Shown here piece by piece: positions 47,981 to 57,297 of a stretch of 64,000 nucleotides of DNA (position 1 is the first letter of the stretch; every line of letters begins with the position of its first letter). The notes beneath the pieces were generated by a model. The model was given only the letters and a program-made list of their open reading frames with translations, did no database searches and had not been told where the DNA came from. The stretch covers positions 62,001 through 126,000 of the forward strand of contig DISJ01000005.1 in the NCBI GenBank assembly GCA_002421605.1, written 5' to 3'. The position numbers and the translations under genes were made by a program. This stretch comes from Rhodobacteraceae bacterium UBA6213. GTDB taxonomy: Bacteria; Pseudomonadota; Alphaproteobacteria; Rhodobacterales; Rhodobacteraceae.

Positions 47981-50305
47981 TCAGACCCGGCCAAGGCCAG
48001 GCCCGCGCCGGGCCACATGTTTGGCGCGCCGCCCGGCCATGCGCAGGCCAAACACAAAGGCCGCGAAAACCGCCAGCACTGCGGCGATCCAGAGCGTGGC
48101 GGTTTGCGGATCACGCGCGAAAGTTGCGGCCTGATAGAACACAACCGCCACGCCCCAGCCCATCAGAATGGTCCAGGCACTGACAAAGCCGGTCCAGCCC
48201 CAGCCGACCTCGCGCCGAACCGCGGCAATCGCAGCCGAACAGGGCATGTAAAGCAACACCATCAAAAGATAGGCAAAAGCACCCACCTGCCCATCGAACA
48301 GCGCGCGCATCGCCCCAAATGTTGCGGGTTCAACCTCTTGGGCGGCCGCCGCGCGCTCGCTATCGGCAACGTCGCCCACCGAAAGCCCGAGCGGGTCGGA
48401 AAATCTGTCGGTAAGGCCGCTGAAGTTTTCACCGATGCTGGCCCAAGCCGCGCCAAGCCCGCCCCAAAGATCGTAGGCGGCGTCCTCGGCGGGCGCGGAC
48501 GATCCAGCCCCGGCTTGCGTGTAAAGCGCGTTCAGCGTGCCCACTACCGCCTCTTTGGCCAAGAGCCCCGTGAATACGCCCACTGCCGCGGGCCAGTTAT
48601 CGGGGCTGATGCCCATCGGCTGGAACACCGGCACGATGCTGCGCCCGACCGCCGAAAGCACCGAGTTTTCGCTGTCTTCGTTGCCAAAGCTGCCGTCTTG
48701 CCCCCACGAGTTGAGGAAGGCCAGCACCACCACGACCGCCACCAGCACCCGCCCGGCCCCCACCACGAAGCTATAGAGGCGGTCAAAGCTGCGCCGCGCT
48801 ATGGCGCGCACGGTGGGCAGATGGTAGGGCGGCAGTTCCATCACGAAAGGCGTAGCGGCACCCGGCAACAGGGTGAACCGCAGCACGAGGCCGGTCAGGA
48901 CCGCCGCGGCAATGCCGATCAGATAGAGCACAAATACGAGGTTTTGCCCGCCGCTCGAAAAGAATGCGGCGGCAAAAAGCGCATAAACCGGCAATCGCGC
49001 CCCGCATGACATGAAGGGCACCATTGCCACGGTCATGATCCGGTCGCGCTCTGCCTCAAGTGTGCGGGTGGCCATGACTGCGGGCACCGAACAGCCAAAG
49101 CCCACGATCAGCGGCACGAAACTTTTGCCCGGCAGGCCGAGCATGCGCATGAAACGGTCCATCACATAGGCGGCGCGCGCCATGTAGCCCGAATCCTCCA
49201 ACAACGAGAGCGCGAGGAAGAGAAAGCCGATCACCGGAATGAAGGTCGCCACCGTTTGCACACCGCCCCCCACGCCGGTTGCCAAAAGCACGGTGAGCCA
49301 GTCGGGGCTGTGGAGCAGCCCCAAAACATGCGCGGTGCCATCAACAAAAATCGTGCCTGCGGCAATGTCGAAAAAGTCGATGAAGGCGCTGCCAAGATTG
49401 ATCGAAAACATGAACATCGCATACATCACCGCCAAAAAGATCGGGATGCCAAGCACGCGGTTCAGCACCACCCGGTCGATCTGGTCAGACAGGTTTTGCC
49501 CAAGCACGCCTACCCGGCGCACCGCCAGCGCGGTCAAGCCTGTCACCGCGTCATAGCGGCTGGAGGCAATCGCGGTGTCGGGGTCGTAGCCAAGCGCCGT
49601 GTGCAATTTCTGGCGCGCGGCGCGCACCTCGACAGCAAGTTCGGGCACCGAGGCGAGCAATGAATCGTCGCCCTCCAGCAGCTCTATCGCGCGGCCGCGC
49701 GGGGCGCGGTTTTCGCCCGCGTTCAGCAGTTTGGGAACCAGTAGTGCCACCGCCGCCTCGACCTCGGGCGCGTGGCGCAGCGCGTAATGGGCGGGGTGGG
49801 GCTCTGCGACGGTGCGCGCCACGGCGTCTTTCAACGCCTCGATCCCCTGCCCGGTTGACGCAACAATCGGCACCACCGCACAGCCAAGCTTTTCGGCCAG
49901 CAAGTCTGCGTCAACAACGATGCCGTTGGCCTTGGCGACATCCATCATGCTAAGCGCGACCACCACCGGCAGGCCCATTTCGATCAACTGCAAGGTCAGG
50001 TAGAGATTGCGCTCGATGCTTGAGGCATCGACGATATTGATAATCACCTGCGCCTCGGCCGAAAGCGCATAGTCGCGCGCGATCCGCTCGTCAGGCGAAA
50101 CAGACTGGCCGGAGCCGAGCGAATAGGTGCCGGGCAGATCAATCAGTTCATAGCAGTGCTCGGCGTGCACGAAGCGGCCCGACTTGCGTTCAACAGTCAC
50201 GCCGGGCCAGTTGCCCACCATCTGTCGATTGCCGGTCAACAGGTTGAAAAGCGTGGTCTTGCCGCAGTTGGGGTTGCCAAGCAGGGCGACGATCGGGCGG
50301 ATCAT
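47981..50305 (-). CDS. feoB: Ferrous iron transporter FeoB
   Basis: A 774-aa inner membrane iron(II) transporter with an N-terminal G protein domain: G1 LLGNPNCGKTTLF (about 9-21), G2 GVTVE, G3 DLPGTYS, G4 as LSMMD. The membrane part has two Gate motifs (FVPLIVGFGCSVPAVMATRT and LGAA-like repeats) and about eleven helices. The long loop around residues 585-645 carries acidic residues. Its start overlaps the feoA stop by 4 bp. Gene order feoA-feoB-feoC. Confidence 0.96.
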   Translation of the reverse strand: MIRPIVALLGNPNCGKTTLFNLLTGNRQMVGNWPGVTVERKSGRFVHAEHCYELIDLPGTYSLGSGQSVSPDERIARDYALSAEAQVIINIVDASSIERNLYLTLQLIEMGLPVVVALSMMDVAKANGIVVDADLLAEKLGCAVVPIVASTGQGIEALKDAVARTVAEPHPAHYALRHAPEVEAAVALLVPKLLNAGENRAPRGRAIELLEGDDSLLASVPELAVEVRAARQKLHTALGYDPDTAIASSRYDAVTGLTALAVRRVGVLGQNLSDQIDRVVLNRVLGIPIFLAVMYAMFMFSINLGSAFIDFFDIAAGTIFVDGTAHVLGLLHSPDWLTVLLATGVGGGVQTVATFIPVIGFLFLALSLLEDSGYMARAAYVMDRFMRMLGLPGKSFVPLIVGFGCSVPAVMATRTLEAERDRIMTVAMVPFMSCGARLPVYALFAAAFFSSGGQNLVFVLYLIGIAAAVLTGLVLRFTLLPGAATPFVMELPPYHLPTVRAIARRSFDRLYSFVVGAGRVLVAVVVVLAFLNSWGQDGSFGNEDSENSVLSAVGRSIVPVFQPMGISPDNWPAAVGVFTGLLAKEAVVGTLNALYTQAGAGSSAPAEDAAYDLWGGLGAAWASIGENFSGLTDRFSDPLGLSVGDVADSERAAAAQEVEPATFGAMRALFDGQVGAFAYLLMVLLYMPCSAAIAAVRREVGWGWTGFVSAWTILMGWGVAVVFYQAATFARDPQTATLWIAAVLAVFAAFVFGLRMAGRRAKHVARRGPGLGRV

Positions 50306-50541
50306 GGTGTAACCAACTCGATCTGCAGCGCCGCTGCTTCGTCTTTGCGCAGCGACAGGCGAAAGCCGCGCAATTCGACCAACACAGGGTCACCCAATGG
50401 CGCCACCCGGATCAGTTTCAACGTTGTGCCGGGGGTCAGGCCCATCGCCAGCAGGCGCTGACGATACCCGGTGGCGGTGGCACCGAACCCCAACACGCGC
50501 GCCAATCTTCCCGGCGGAATATCCTGCAAGCGCAGTGCCAT
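50302..50541 (-). CDS. feoA: Ferrous iron transport protein FeoA
   Basis: A 79-aa SH3-like cytoplasmic protein needed for FeoB activity. Conserved RLLAMGLTPGTTLKLIRVAP and GDPVLVELRGFRLSLRKDEA are typical. First gene of the feo operon, transcribed from the 446-bp gap to its right. Confidence 0.93.
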   Translation of the reverse strand: MALRLQDIPPGRLARVLGFGATATGYRQRLLAMGLTPGTTLKLIRVAPLGDPVLVELRGFRLSLRKDEAAALQIELVTP

Positions 50542-50987
50542 GCGATCAGGCCTTTACTAACGCCGGGCGCATAGGCGCACAAATGGAAGGCCGTGCGTCA
50601 TCAGCGCAGCCCTTTGCCGCCAGCCCGCATTGCCTGCGTGCCAACCCTGCCCATGGCTTGTGCGCACCGCCGTTCATGCCTTTTGTCACCTTTCTACACT
50701 TGCGCCGACGCGCGTACTGCGGCCAGCGTTTGGCATCAGGATATGACTTAGCAATTTAGTAAAGTATTGGGAAGTTCCCGTTTGTCGCAGTCGCCGAATT
50801 TCGCCGAGACGAACCCTCTGGCCCAGCCTCCGTTCGTTGGGGAAATAGGCCAAGCGACGGCGCGCGACAAGTGTTGCAGAAAAACCGAGAAGTGCCGCGC
50901 GTCGATGGTTGCTGATTTGCCCTCGGGGAATAGATGCAAAAGCGCCGTTTGTGTAGCATGGCGAGCGAATACATCAGGGGGTGTTGT
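50542..50987. promoter_or_regulatory. Non-coding gap holding the feo promoter and the GFA gene promoter
   Basis: 446 bp between divergent feoA and the second GFA gene, with no gene I can support. An AT-rich imperfect palindrome, CTTAGCAATTTAGTAAAG (50747-50764), is the only standout and could be an iron-regulator site. I find no FNR box. Confidence 0.3.
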
Positions 50988-51380
50988 ATGCAGCAGTTCA
51001 CCGGCGGATGCCTTTGCGGCAAGGTGCGCGTTGTCGCCACCGGGGCCCCTTACAGGGTGGGCATCTGCCACTGCATCGAGTGTCGCAAACATCATGGCGC
51101 GTTGTTTCACGCCTCGGCCGTGTTCGCGCAGGGCGCGGTAACGGTAACGGGCGAAACCCACAGCTATGCCGGACGATTTTTCTGCCCACAGTGCGGTGCG
51201 TCCGTTTTTTCGCAAAGCGGCGACGAAATCGAGGTGAACCTAGGGGCGCTGGATGCCCCCAACCAACTGACGCCCACCTACGAGCTGTGGACCATCCGCC
51301 GCGAAGCTTGGCTGCCACCGTTTCCAGATTTGAAACAATACGAGCGTGATCGAGACAACCTAGGCCGCCACGAAGCGTAA
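50988..51380 (+). CDS. GFA/CENP-V fold zinc protein (second copy)
   Basis: A 130-aa protein with the full set of GFA cysteines: GGCLCGKV, ICHCIECRKHHGALFHAS and FFCPQCGASVFSQSG. AGGGGGTG lies before the ATG at 50988. It is a different subfamily from the copy inside the dcw cluster (8887-9348). Substrate unknown. Its 3' end overlaps decayed DNA on the other strand. Confidence 0.85.
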   Translation: MQQFTGGCLCGKVRVVATGAPYRVGICHCIECRKHHGALFHASAVFAQGAVTVTGETHSYAGRFFCPQCGASVFSQSGDEIEVNLGALDAPNQLTPTYELWTIRREAWLPPFPDLKQYERDRDNLGRHEA

Positions 51381-51645
51381 CTTGCTATTTTTTACCCGTG
51401 AATGGGGGATGAGTTGCAGGCTGGCAAGGCGGCGCACGCTTTCCCAGATTTCTTCAGGGGTTAGCGCGGCGTAACCAGAAACCAGCAACCGCTCGTTTAG
51501 CCCTTCGCAATCGGTGATGCCGGCGCCGCCTGCCTCGGGGCTGTAAATGCGCACACCGACGTCGAGCGCCGCCTAGCGCAGCGACGTTGCCGACGGCATT
51601 TCGGCAGGCAGATGCCAGACCACATACATGTCAACGACGAGGCCG
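51360..51645 (-). pseudogene. Decayed C-terminus of a MocR-type PLP regulator
   Basis: Reading on the minus strand from about 51645, the translation MYVVWHLPAEMPSATSLR is followed by an in-frame TAG, then AALDVGVRIYSPEAGG, LNERLLVSGYAALTPEEI and WESVRRLASL. This is the end of the aminotransferase-like domain of GntR/MocR regulators. The N-terminal DNA-binding domain and most of the enzyme-like domain are missing. Confidence 0.7.
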
Positions 51646-51652
51646 CCCAAGC

Positions 51653-52171
51653 TTACCTCACCAAAGACGTGGCGCAATGCCTGCAACAGGCAAGTGCCGT
51701 GATGTCTGCGTCGCTAAGATCGGCGGTGATATTTTTCATCATCCCAAAGGCAGCATTGCTGCGCGCACCGTCGCGGAAATCGAGCATCTGCTTGTAGGCG
51801 TATTCGGCGCTTTGGCCAGCAACGCGCGGGTATTCTGGTAGCGCCGGGGCGCCAACAGTTTCGGGCACCGGGGAGGGTTCTGCGACCACAGGCTCGGCGG
51901 CAACTGCTGCGGTGAAGGCATCGCGCACGCAGTGGTCCTTGGCGCGGTTTTGCAAAAGCGCGGCAACCTGTGCCGCTTGCGCCGCGGTAAAGCCCGCGCA
52001 TTTCGTTCTGATTTTCAGCACAGAGGGCCATTGGTTGGCGCTAAACTCTTCAGGGGGGCGGCGCGAATGGCAGCGCGAGTTGTAAGGGTCGCTAGCGATC
52101 GCCCAGACGTAGTCAAAGCTTGGGTCAAGATCGGCAACAGGCATCCAGCCGGTCAGGGTGACTTCTCGCAA
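51653..52171 (-). pseudogene. Decayed c-type cytochrome (TorC/DorC-like plus cytochrome c fragment)
   Basis: An open frame of 172 codons that reads as two joined fragments. The first, SRCHSRRPPEEFSANQWPSV then LKIRTKCAGFTAAQ, resembles the C-terminal haem domain of TorC/DorC, but the CxxCH motif has lost its first Cys. The second, ALPEYPRVAGQSAEYAYKQM then LDFRDGARSNAAFGMM and LSDADITALA, is the distal half of a cytochrome c553/c4 without its haem motif. Neither part could bind haem normally. Confidence 0.65.
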
Positions 52172-52222
52172 GTGCTACCCCAGTCATCATCTTTCGATCC
52201 GCGCGCCCCGTTCTGCAAGGCG

Positions 52223-52545
52223 TCAGGCGCCCGCAGGAATATCAAAATCCGTCACCACGGGGGCGGCCGCGGTGTATTTCTCGACCTCGACAAGTGCTTT
52301 GTTGGCGATGTTGACCCGCATCGGCTCGCGCCCGGCGACCTCATAGATTTCCCGCAGCCAGGTTTTGTTCATCTGCGAGTGCAGCCGGTATTTCGGGTGC
52401 GGCGAGGCACTGTGCCGCGGCTGTTTGGCAGCTTTGTCAGAGCCGAGCCACTCGATCGGTTCCATCCTAGATGCGCGGGGCAATCGCCATAGGGGTATTT
52501 CTCGACTTCCAGCGAGTATATCTCGATCTTGCCCGAAGATGTTGC
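52223..52545 (-). pseudogene. Decayed C-terminus of a TorA/DorA-type molybdenum reductase
   Basis: TSSGKIEIYSLEVEKYPYGD (frame from 52539) shifts frame near 52468 into MEPIEWLGSDK, SPHPKYRLHSQMNKTWLRE and IYEVAGREPMRVN. It then jumps to ALVEVEKYTAAAPVVTDFD, the very end of TMAO/DMSO reductases. So there is a frameshift and an internal deletion of roughly 70-80 codons relative to the family. With the cytochrome fragment downstream it looks like a dead tor/dor operon. Confidence 0.7.
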
Positions 52546-52843
52546 GGCGCGTCGATCACCGTTGGCCAAGCCGAGCGTTGATCGTAAACTTCGGTGCCCG
52601 CGCAAAACGCCGAATGGCATTACCAAAGGGGTGCGGGAAAGGGTGGAAGACGCTGCATCTGGCCACGCTAGCCCACACAGCGTGTGTGCTGGCGCTGCAA
52701 TATTCATCGAATGAACAAAGCCTTAGACTCAAAACAGACAAATTTTAACCGCCGATGCCGTGTATTGCACTTTTCATCTAGACATATTGTAATATCAAAA
52801 GGTATAGAGCTTAAAATTCCTAACCTGAACTGGGCCGATTCTC
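52546..52843. promoter_or_regulatory. Region upstream of the RND efflux operon with an AT-rich palindrome
   Basis: The left part may be further relic of the reductase gene but is unreadable. From about 52735 the DNA turns AT-rich, with the inverted repeat ATATTGTAATAT at 52784-52795, 48 bp before the first gene. This is a plausible operator for the ArsR-family repressor at the operon's end. Confidence 0.35.
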
Positions 52844-53842
52844 ATGCTCCGCTTGCTTGCCATTGTTCCTCTGTCTGCACTCGCCCTGACGTTTGCAGAA
52901 CCCGCCATCGGCGAACCAATCATATTGGCTCCCCAAACCCTGACCGAATGGAAAGCCGTCTATGGCACCGTAGAGGCGCGCGATCGCATGCCTGCGCGCG
53001 CGCGGCTTTCAGGCACGCTTGTCGAGCTTTCGGTGATTGAAGGCGAGATGGTGGTGGCCGGGCAAGAACTTGCGCGCGTGGTCGATGACAAGCTCGATTT
53101 TCAGCTGGCAGCACTAGCGGCGCAGAAAGAAAGCCTGAAGGCGCAGTATGACAACGCCAGCGTTGATCTGCAGCGCGGCGAAGACCTGTTGAAGAATGGC
53201 AGCACCACTACGCAGCGCGTCGATGCGCTGCGAACGCAGGTTGATGTGTTGAACGGCCAGATCGCCGCGCTGGATGCACAGGCCGAGGTCGTAACGCAAC
53301 AGCAGCGCGAAGGTATCGTGTTCGCCCCCGCCTCGGGGCGCGTGCTGGATGTGCCGGTTGCGCGCGGCGCGGTCGTTTTGCCGGGCGAGGAAATTGCGAT
53401 CATTGGCGGCGGTGGGATATTTCTGCGCATCGCCGTGCCTGAGCGGTATATTTCCAACTTGAAAGAAGGCGCGGAAATCCGGATTTCGGATGCGGCGGGC
53501 CCGATGTCGGGCACCCTGTCGCGCGTCTATCCGCTGATCGAAGGTGGGCGTGTCGTTGCCGATGTCGAGATCGACGGGTTGCCCGACGGCTATATCGGCG
53601 CGCGGATGCTGGTTCGCCTGCCGATTGGCAACCGCGACGCCCTGATGGTACCCGCGACGACACTCGAAACACGAGACGGGCTGGATTTCGTTGCCGTGGA
53701 AACGCCCGAAGGTCCGGTTCTGCGGATTGTTGTTCCCGGCCAGCACCAAGAGCAGTCGGGAGTCGAGATGGTGGAAATCCTGAGCGGCCTGCAGGCGGGG
53801 GACGTGGTCGTAGCGGCCAGTGAGGTTGCTGCACATGACTAA
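52844..53842 (+). CDS. RND efflux periplasmic adaptor (membrane fusion protein)
   Basis: A 332-aa adaptor with a Sec signal peptide (about 1-23, no lipobox). The barrel-sandwich hybrid halves are seen around LSGTLVELSVIEGEMVVAGQ and IVFAPASGRVLDVPVARGAV. Between them lies a coiled-coil hairpin (about 83-145, rich in Gln and Leu). A beta-barrel domain follows (IFLRIAVPERYISNLKEGAE). It bridges the RND pump to an outer membrane channel; no channel gene is present here. No good ribosome site is seen before the ATG. Confidence 0.9.
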   Translation: MLRLLAIVPLSALALTFAEPAIGEPIILAPQTLTEWKAVYGTVEARDRMPARARLSGTLVELSVIEGEMVVAGQELARVVDDKLDFQLAALAAQKESLKAQYDNASVDLQRGEDLLKNGSTTTQRVDALRTQVDVLNGQIAALDAQAEVVTQQQREGIVFAPASGRVLDVPVARGAVVLPGEEIAIIGGGGIFLRIAVPERYISNLKEGAEIRISDAAGPMSGTLSRVYPLIEGGRVVADVEIDGLPDGYIGARMLVRLPIGNRDALMVPATTLETRDGLDFVAVETPEGPVLRIVVPGQHQEQSGVEMVEILSGLQAGDVVVAASEVAAHD

Positions 53843-56800
53843 GAACAAAAAAGAAGGCAAGCTGGGGATCGTTGGCGGTCTGACGCGCGTTTTCATCAAT
53901 TCGTCGCTGACGCCACTGTTCATTCTGGCAGCACTTGCGGCGGGCCTGATCGCGCTGAACTCGCTACCGCGTGAAGAAGAGCCCCAGATTTCGGTGCCAC
54001 TGGTCGACGTTTTCGTTGAGGCGCAAGGTCTGAAAGCCGAAGACGCGGTAAAACTGGTGACAGAGCCGCTGGAAATCATCGTCAAGGGTATCAACGACGT
54101 CGAGCACGTCTATTCCTCGACACGCGACGATTCGGCCATGGTCACGGCGCGCTTTCTGGTCGGCACCAAAACTGAGGACGCGATCCTGCGCGTCCACGAC
54201 AAGGTGCGCGCCAGCCTGGCCAACATACCGGTGGGCATCCCTGAGCCGTTGATCATCGGGCGCGGAATTGATGATGTTGCGATCCTTACGCTGACGCTTT
54301 CGGCAGAGCCGGGGGCGGATATTTCGGCCAGCGCGTTGACGCGGCTGTCGCGTGCCTTGCAATCGGAAGTTGCGAAAAGCGACAACATCGGCCTAACCTA
54401 TCTGGCCGGCGATGTGCAGGACGCGATCCGGATTGAGCCTGACCCCGATCTGCTGGCGCTTTATGGCGTGACGCTGCAACAACTTGTGGGCAAGGTGGCC
54501 GCCGCCAACCGGACGTTGAACACCGGCAAGGTGCTTGATGGTGGGCAGCAGATTGACCTAGTCGCAGGCGAAACACTTACCGCCCCGTCAGAAGTCGCGC
54601 ATCTTTTGCTGACGACGCGCGACGGCCGCCCGGTCTATGTGGCCGATGTGGCGCGTGTGCGGTATGTCGAAGACACAACCGACCATCTGGTCGCCAGTGT
54701 GATCCTTGGGCCAGACGGTGAGCCTGCGCGCAGCCCGGCCGTGACGCTGGCAATCGCCAAGCGCGCCGGGGCCAACGCAGTTGTCGTTGCCGAAGAGGTG
54801 TTGCACCGGATTGAAACGCTCAAAGGCAATCTGATCCCTGACAACGTCAGCGTTCAGATCACCCGCGACTACGGCGAGACGGCGAACGAAAAGGCCAATG
54901 AATTGCTGTTCCATCTGGGGCTTGCGACGATTTCAATCATCGGTCTGGTGCTGGTTGCAATCGGCTGGCGCGAGTCGATCGTGGTGGCGATTGTTATTCC
55001 GGTGACAATCCTGCTGACGCTGCTTTCCGCGTGGATCATGGGCTATACGCTCAACCGGGTGTCACTGTTTGCGCTGATCTTTTCGATCGGGATTCTGGTC
55101 GATGATGCGATTGTCATAATCGAAAACATCGACCGACATTGGGGGATGAAGAAAGGCCGCTCGCGTATGCAATCGGCCATCGAAGCCGTGGCCGAAGTTG
55201 GTAACCCGACAATTGTGGCTACCCTGACGGTCGTTGTGGCGCTGTTGCCGATGCTGTTCGTGTCGGGCCTGATGGGGCCATACATGTCTCCGATTCCGGC
55301 CAATGCCAGTGCCGCGATGATCTTTTCATTCTTCGTAGCCGTCATCATCACGCCTTGGCTGATGTTGAAGGTTGCCGGCAAAGCCGACATGACCGCGCAT
55401 AGCGATGACGACAGCTATGGCGGCCATCACGGCGGCTGGCTTGAAAAAAGCTACAAGGCCGTGGCGCGCCCGCTTTTGGCGACCAAGACCCGCAGTCTTG
55501 TGTTTCTTTTGGTCACGGCGTTTCTGTCTTTTGGCTCGCTGGCAGCGCTTTACACCCGCGACGTGACGGTCAAACTGTTGCCGTTCGACAATAAATCCGA
55601 ACTGTCGGTGATGATCGATTTGCCGGAAGGCAGCTCGGTCGAGGCAACCGACCGGGTTGCGGCGGACGTGGCTGCGCTGGTGTTGAAGTTGCCGGAAGTG
55701 ATTTCGGTGCAGACCTATTCGGGCACACCCGCGCCGTTCAACTTTAACGGATTGGTGCGCCACTACTTCTTGCGCTCCGAACCGCAGTTGGGCGAAGTCG
55801 CGATCAACCTGCTGCCGAAAACCGAACGGGATCGGGAAAGCCACGACATCGCGCTGGACATACGCGAGCAGCTTGCCGAGTTGGAGATTCCGGAAGGCGC
55901 CGTGCTGAAAACGGTCGAGCCGCCACCCGGACCGCCGGTGATTTCATCGCTGCTTGCCGAGGTTTACGGCCCCGACGCCGAGACCCGTCGCCAAGCCGCG
56001 ACGCTGATCCGCGAGGCTTTCACCAAGGTGCCGTTCATCGTTGATGTCGACGATAGTTTCGGAACCGAGGCACGGCGTTTGCGGGCGCAGATTTCAAGTG
56101 ATGATCTTGAATATTTCGGCGTCGAAGAAGCGGATGTGTTCGACACCCTGGCGCTGTTGAATGGCGGCAGCATCGTTGGCTATTCGCACCGCGCTGACGG
56201 GCGCTTGCCGATACCGCTTATGGTGCAGCGCGACAAAAGCGACAGGGTGCTGGATGAGCGTTTTCTGACGACACCAATTCCGGCCAATGTGTTGCCCGGT
56301 GCGCGTGGCGTAGTGGAACTGGGCGACGTGGTGAGCGTGACGGAGGAACGGTCGTCTTTCCCGATTTTCCGCCACAACGGCATCGCCGCAGAGATGGTGA
56401 CGGGCGAGCTTGCGGGCACGTTTGAATCACCGCTTTACGGGATGCTTGCGGTCGCCGAGCAGATCGACACCATGGAGTGGCCCGAAGGCACAAAACCCGT
56501 GATCGCCTTTCACGGTCAGCCCGAAGATGAAGGCCACGTCACCCTGCTTTGGGACGGCGAGTGGGAGGTCACGTATGTCACCTTCCGCGACATGGGTGCG
56601 GCCTTCGCTGTGGCGATCCTTGGGATCTACATTCTCGTCGTTGCACAGTTCGGTTCGTTCAAACTGCCGCTAGTCATCTTGACGCCGGTGCCGCTGACTT
56701 TCCTTGGCATCATGTTCGGGCATTGGCTGTTTGGTGCGCCGTTCTCGGCAACGTCGATGATCGGGTTTATCGCGCTTGCGGGCATTATTGTGCGCAACTC

Positions 56801-57050
56801 GATCCTGCTGGTCGACTTTATCCGCAGCGGTGGCAGCGGCCCGGTCACTGTCGAGCTGTTGCTTGAGGCAGGGGGCATTCGCTTCAAACCGATCCTGTTG
56901 ACCGCAATTGCCGCCATGATCGGTGCCGTCGTCATTCTTGCGGACCCGATCTTTCAGGGGCTGGCGATTTCGATGTTGTTTGGCCTGCTGACCTCGACCC
57001 TACTGACCGTTCTGGTCATCCCTGCAATCTATCGCGTGTTCAGAACCTGA
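53835..57050 (+). CDS. RND efflux permease (AcrB-like)
   Basis: A 1071-aa proton-driven inner membrane exporter with twelve expected helices and two large periplasmic loops. Helix 1 is near residues 20-36, helices 2-6 run from about 360 to 510, and the last five from about 905 on. Helix 4 has FSIGILVDDAIVIIENID, with the Asp pair of the proton relay. The start overlaps the adaptor stop by 8 bp. Substrate class cannot be told from sequence; the Asp pair favours the hydrophobe/drug group over heavy-metal CusA. Confidence 0.93.
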   Translation: MTKNKKEGKLGIVGGLTRVFINSSLTPLFILAALAAGLIALNSLPREEEPQISVPLVDVFVEAQGLKAEDAVKLVTEPLEIIVKGINDVEHVYSSTRDDSAMVTARFLVGTKTEDAILRVHDKVRASLANIPVGIPEPLIIGRGIDDVAILTLTLSAEPGADISASALTRLSRALQSEVAKSDNIGLTYLAGDVQDAIRIEPDPDLLALYGVTLQQLVGKVAAANRTLNTGKVLDGGQQIDLVAGETLTAPSEVAHLLLTTRDGRPVYVADVARVRYVEDTTDHLVASVILGPDGEPARSPAVTLAIAKRAGANAVVVAEEVLHRIETLKGNLIPDNVSVQITRDYGETANEKANELLFHLGLATISIIGLVLVAIGWRESIVVAIVIPVTILLTLLSAWIMGYTLNRVSLFALIFSIGILVDDAIVIIENIDRHWGMKKGRSRMQSAIEAVAEVGNPTIVATLTVVVALLPMLFVSGLMGPYMSPIPANASAAMIFSFFVAVIITPWLMLKVAGKADMTAHSDDDSYGGHHGGWLEKSYKAVARPLLATKTRSLVFLLVTAFLSFGSLAALYTRDVTVKLLPFDNKSELSVMIDLPEGSSVEATDRVAADVAALVLKLPEVISVQTYSGTPAPFNFNGLVRHYFLRSEPQLGEVAINLLPKTERDRESHDIALDIREQLAELEIPEGAVLKTVEPPPGPPVISSLLAEVYGPDAETRRQAATLIREAFTKVPFIVDVDDSFGTEARRLRAQISSDDLEYFGVEEADVFDTLALLNGGSIVGYSHRADGRLPIPLMVQRDKSDRVLDERFLTTPIPANVLPGARGVVELGDVVSVTEERSSFPIFRHNGIAAEMVTGELAGTFESPLYGMLAVAEQIDTMEWPEGTKPVIAFHGQPEDEGHVTLLWDGEWEVTYVTFRDMGAAFAVAILGIYILVVAQFGSFKLPLVILTPVPLTFLGIMFGHWLFGAPFSATSMIGFIALAGIIVRNSILLVDFIRSGGSGPVTVELLLEAGGIRFKPILLTAIAAMIGAVVILADPIFQGLAISMLFGLLTSTLLTVLVIPAIYRVFRT

Positions 57051-57083
57051 GCACGCCCCTCAACCTAAATGAAAGGAATATCC

Positions 57084-57287
57084 ATGTCGCTTGATCGTCA
57101 GGTTCTGCTGTTTGCCGGGGTCATGATCCTGCTCAGCATTGCGCTAACACTCTGGGTGTCTTCGTACTTTGTCTGGTTCACGGCCTTTATTGGCGTGAAC
57201 TTGATCCAATCCGCATTTACCGGCGTTTGCCCGGCGGCGCTGGCGTTCAAAGCCTTTGGCGCCAAGAAAGGCTGCGCCTTCGAATAG
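57084..57287 (+). CDS. DUF2892 small membrane protein
   Basis: A 67-aa protein with two hydrophobic segments (FAGVMILLSIALTLWV and YFVWFTAFIGVNLIQSAF), then TGVCPAALAFKAFGAKKG. This is the DUF2892 module also found at the C-terminus of the E. coli rhodanese YgaP and often beside sulfide-responsive genes. AAAGGA lies upstream of the ATG at 57084. It sits between the RND permease and the ArsR repressor, all on one strand. Confidence 0.85.
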   Translation: MSLDRQVLLFAGVMILLSIALTLWVSSYFVWFTAFIGVNLIQSAFTGVCPAALAFKAFGAKKGCAFE

Positions 57288-57297
57288 GAGCGAGCGA

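Noticed and set aside
48537..48776. Many small frames antisense to feoB and other large genes
   Set aside because: Shadow frames of GC-rich codon use, without start signals or families.
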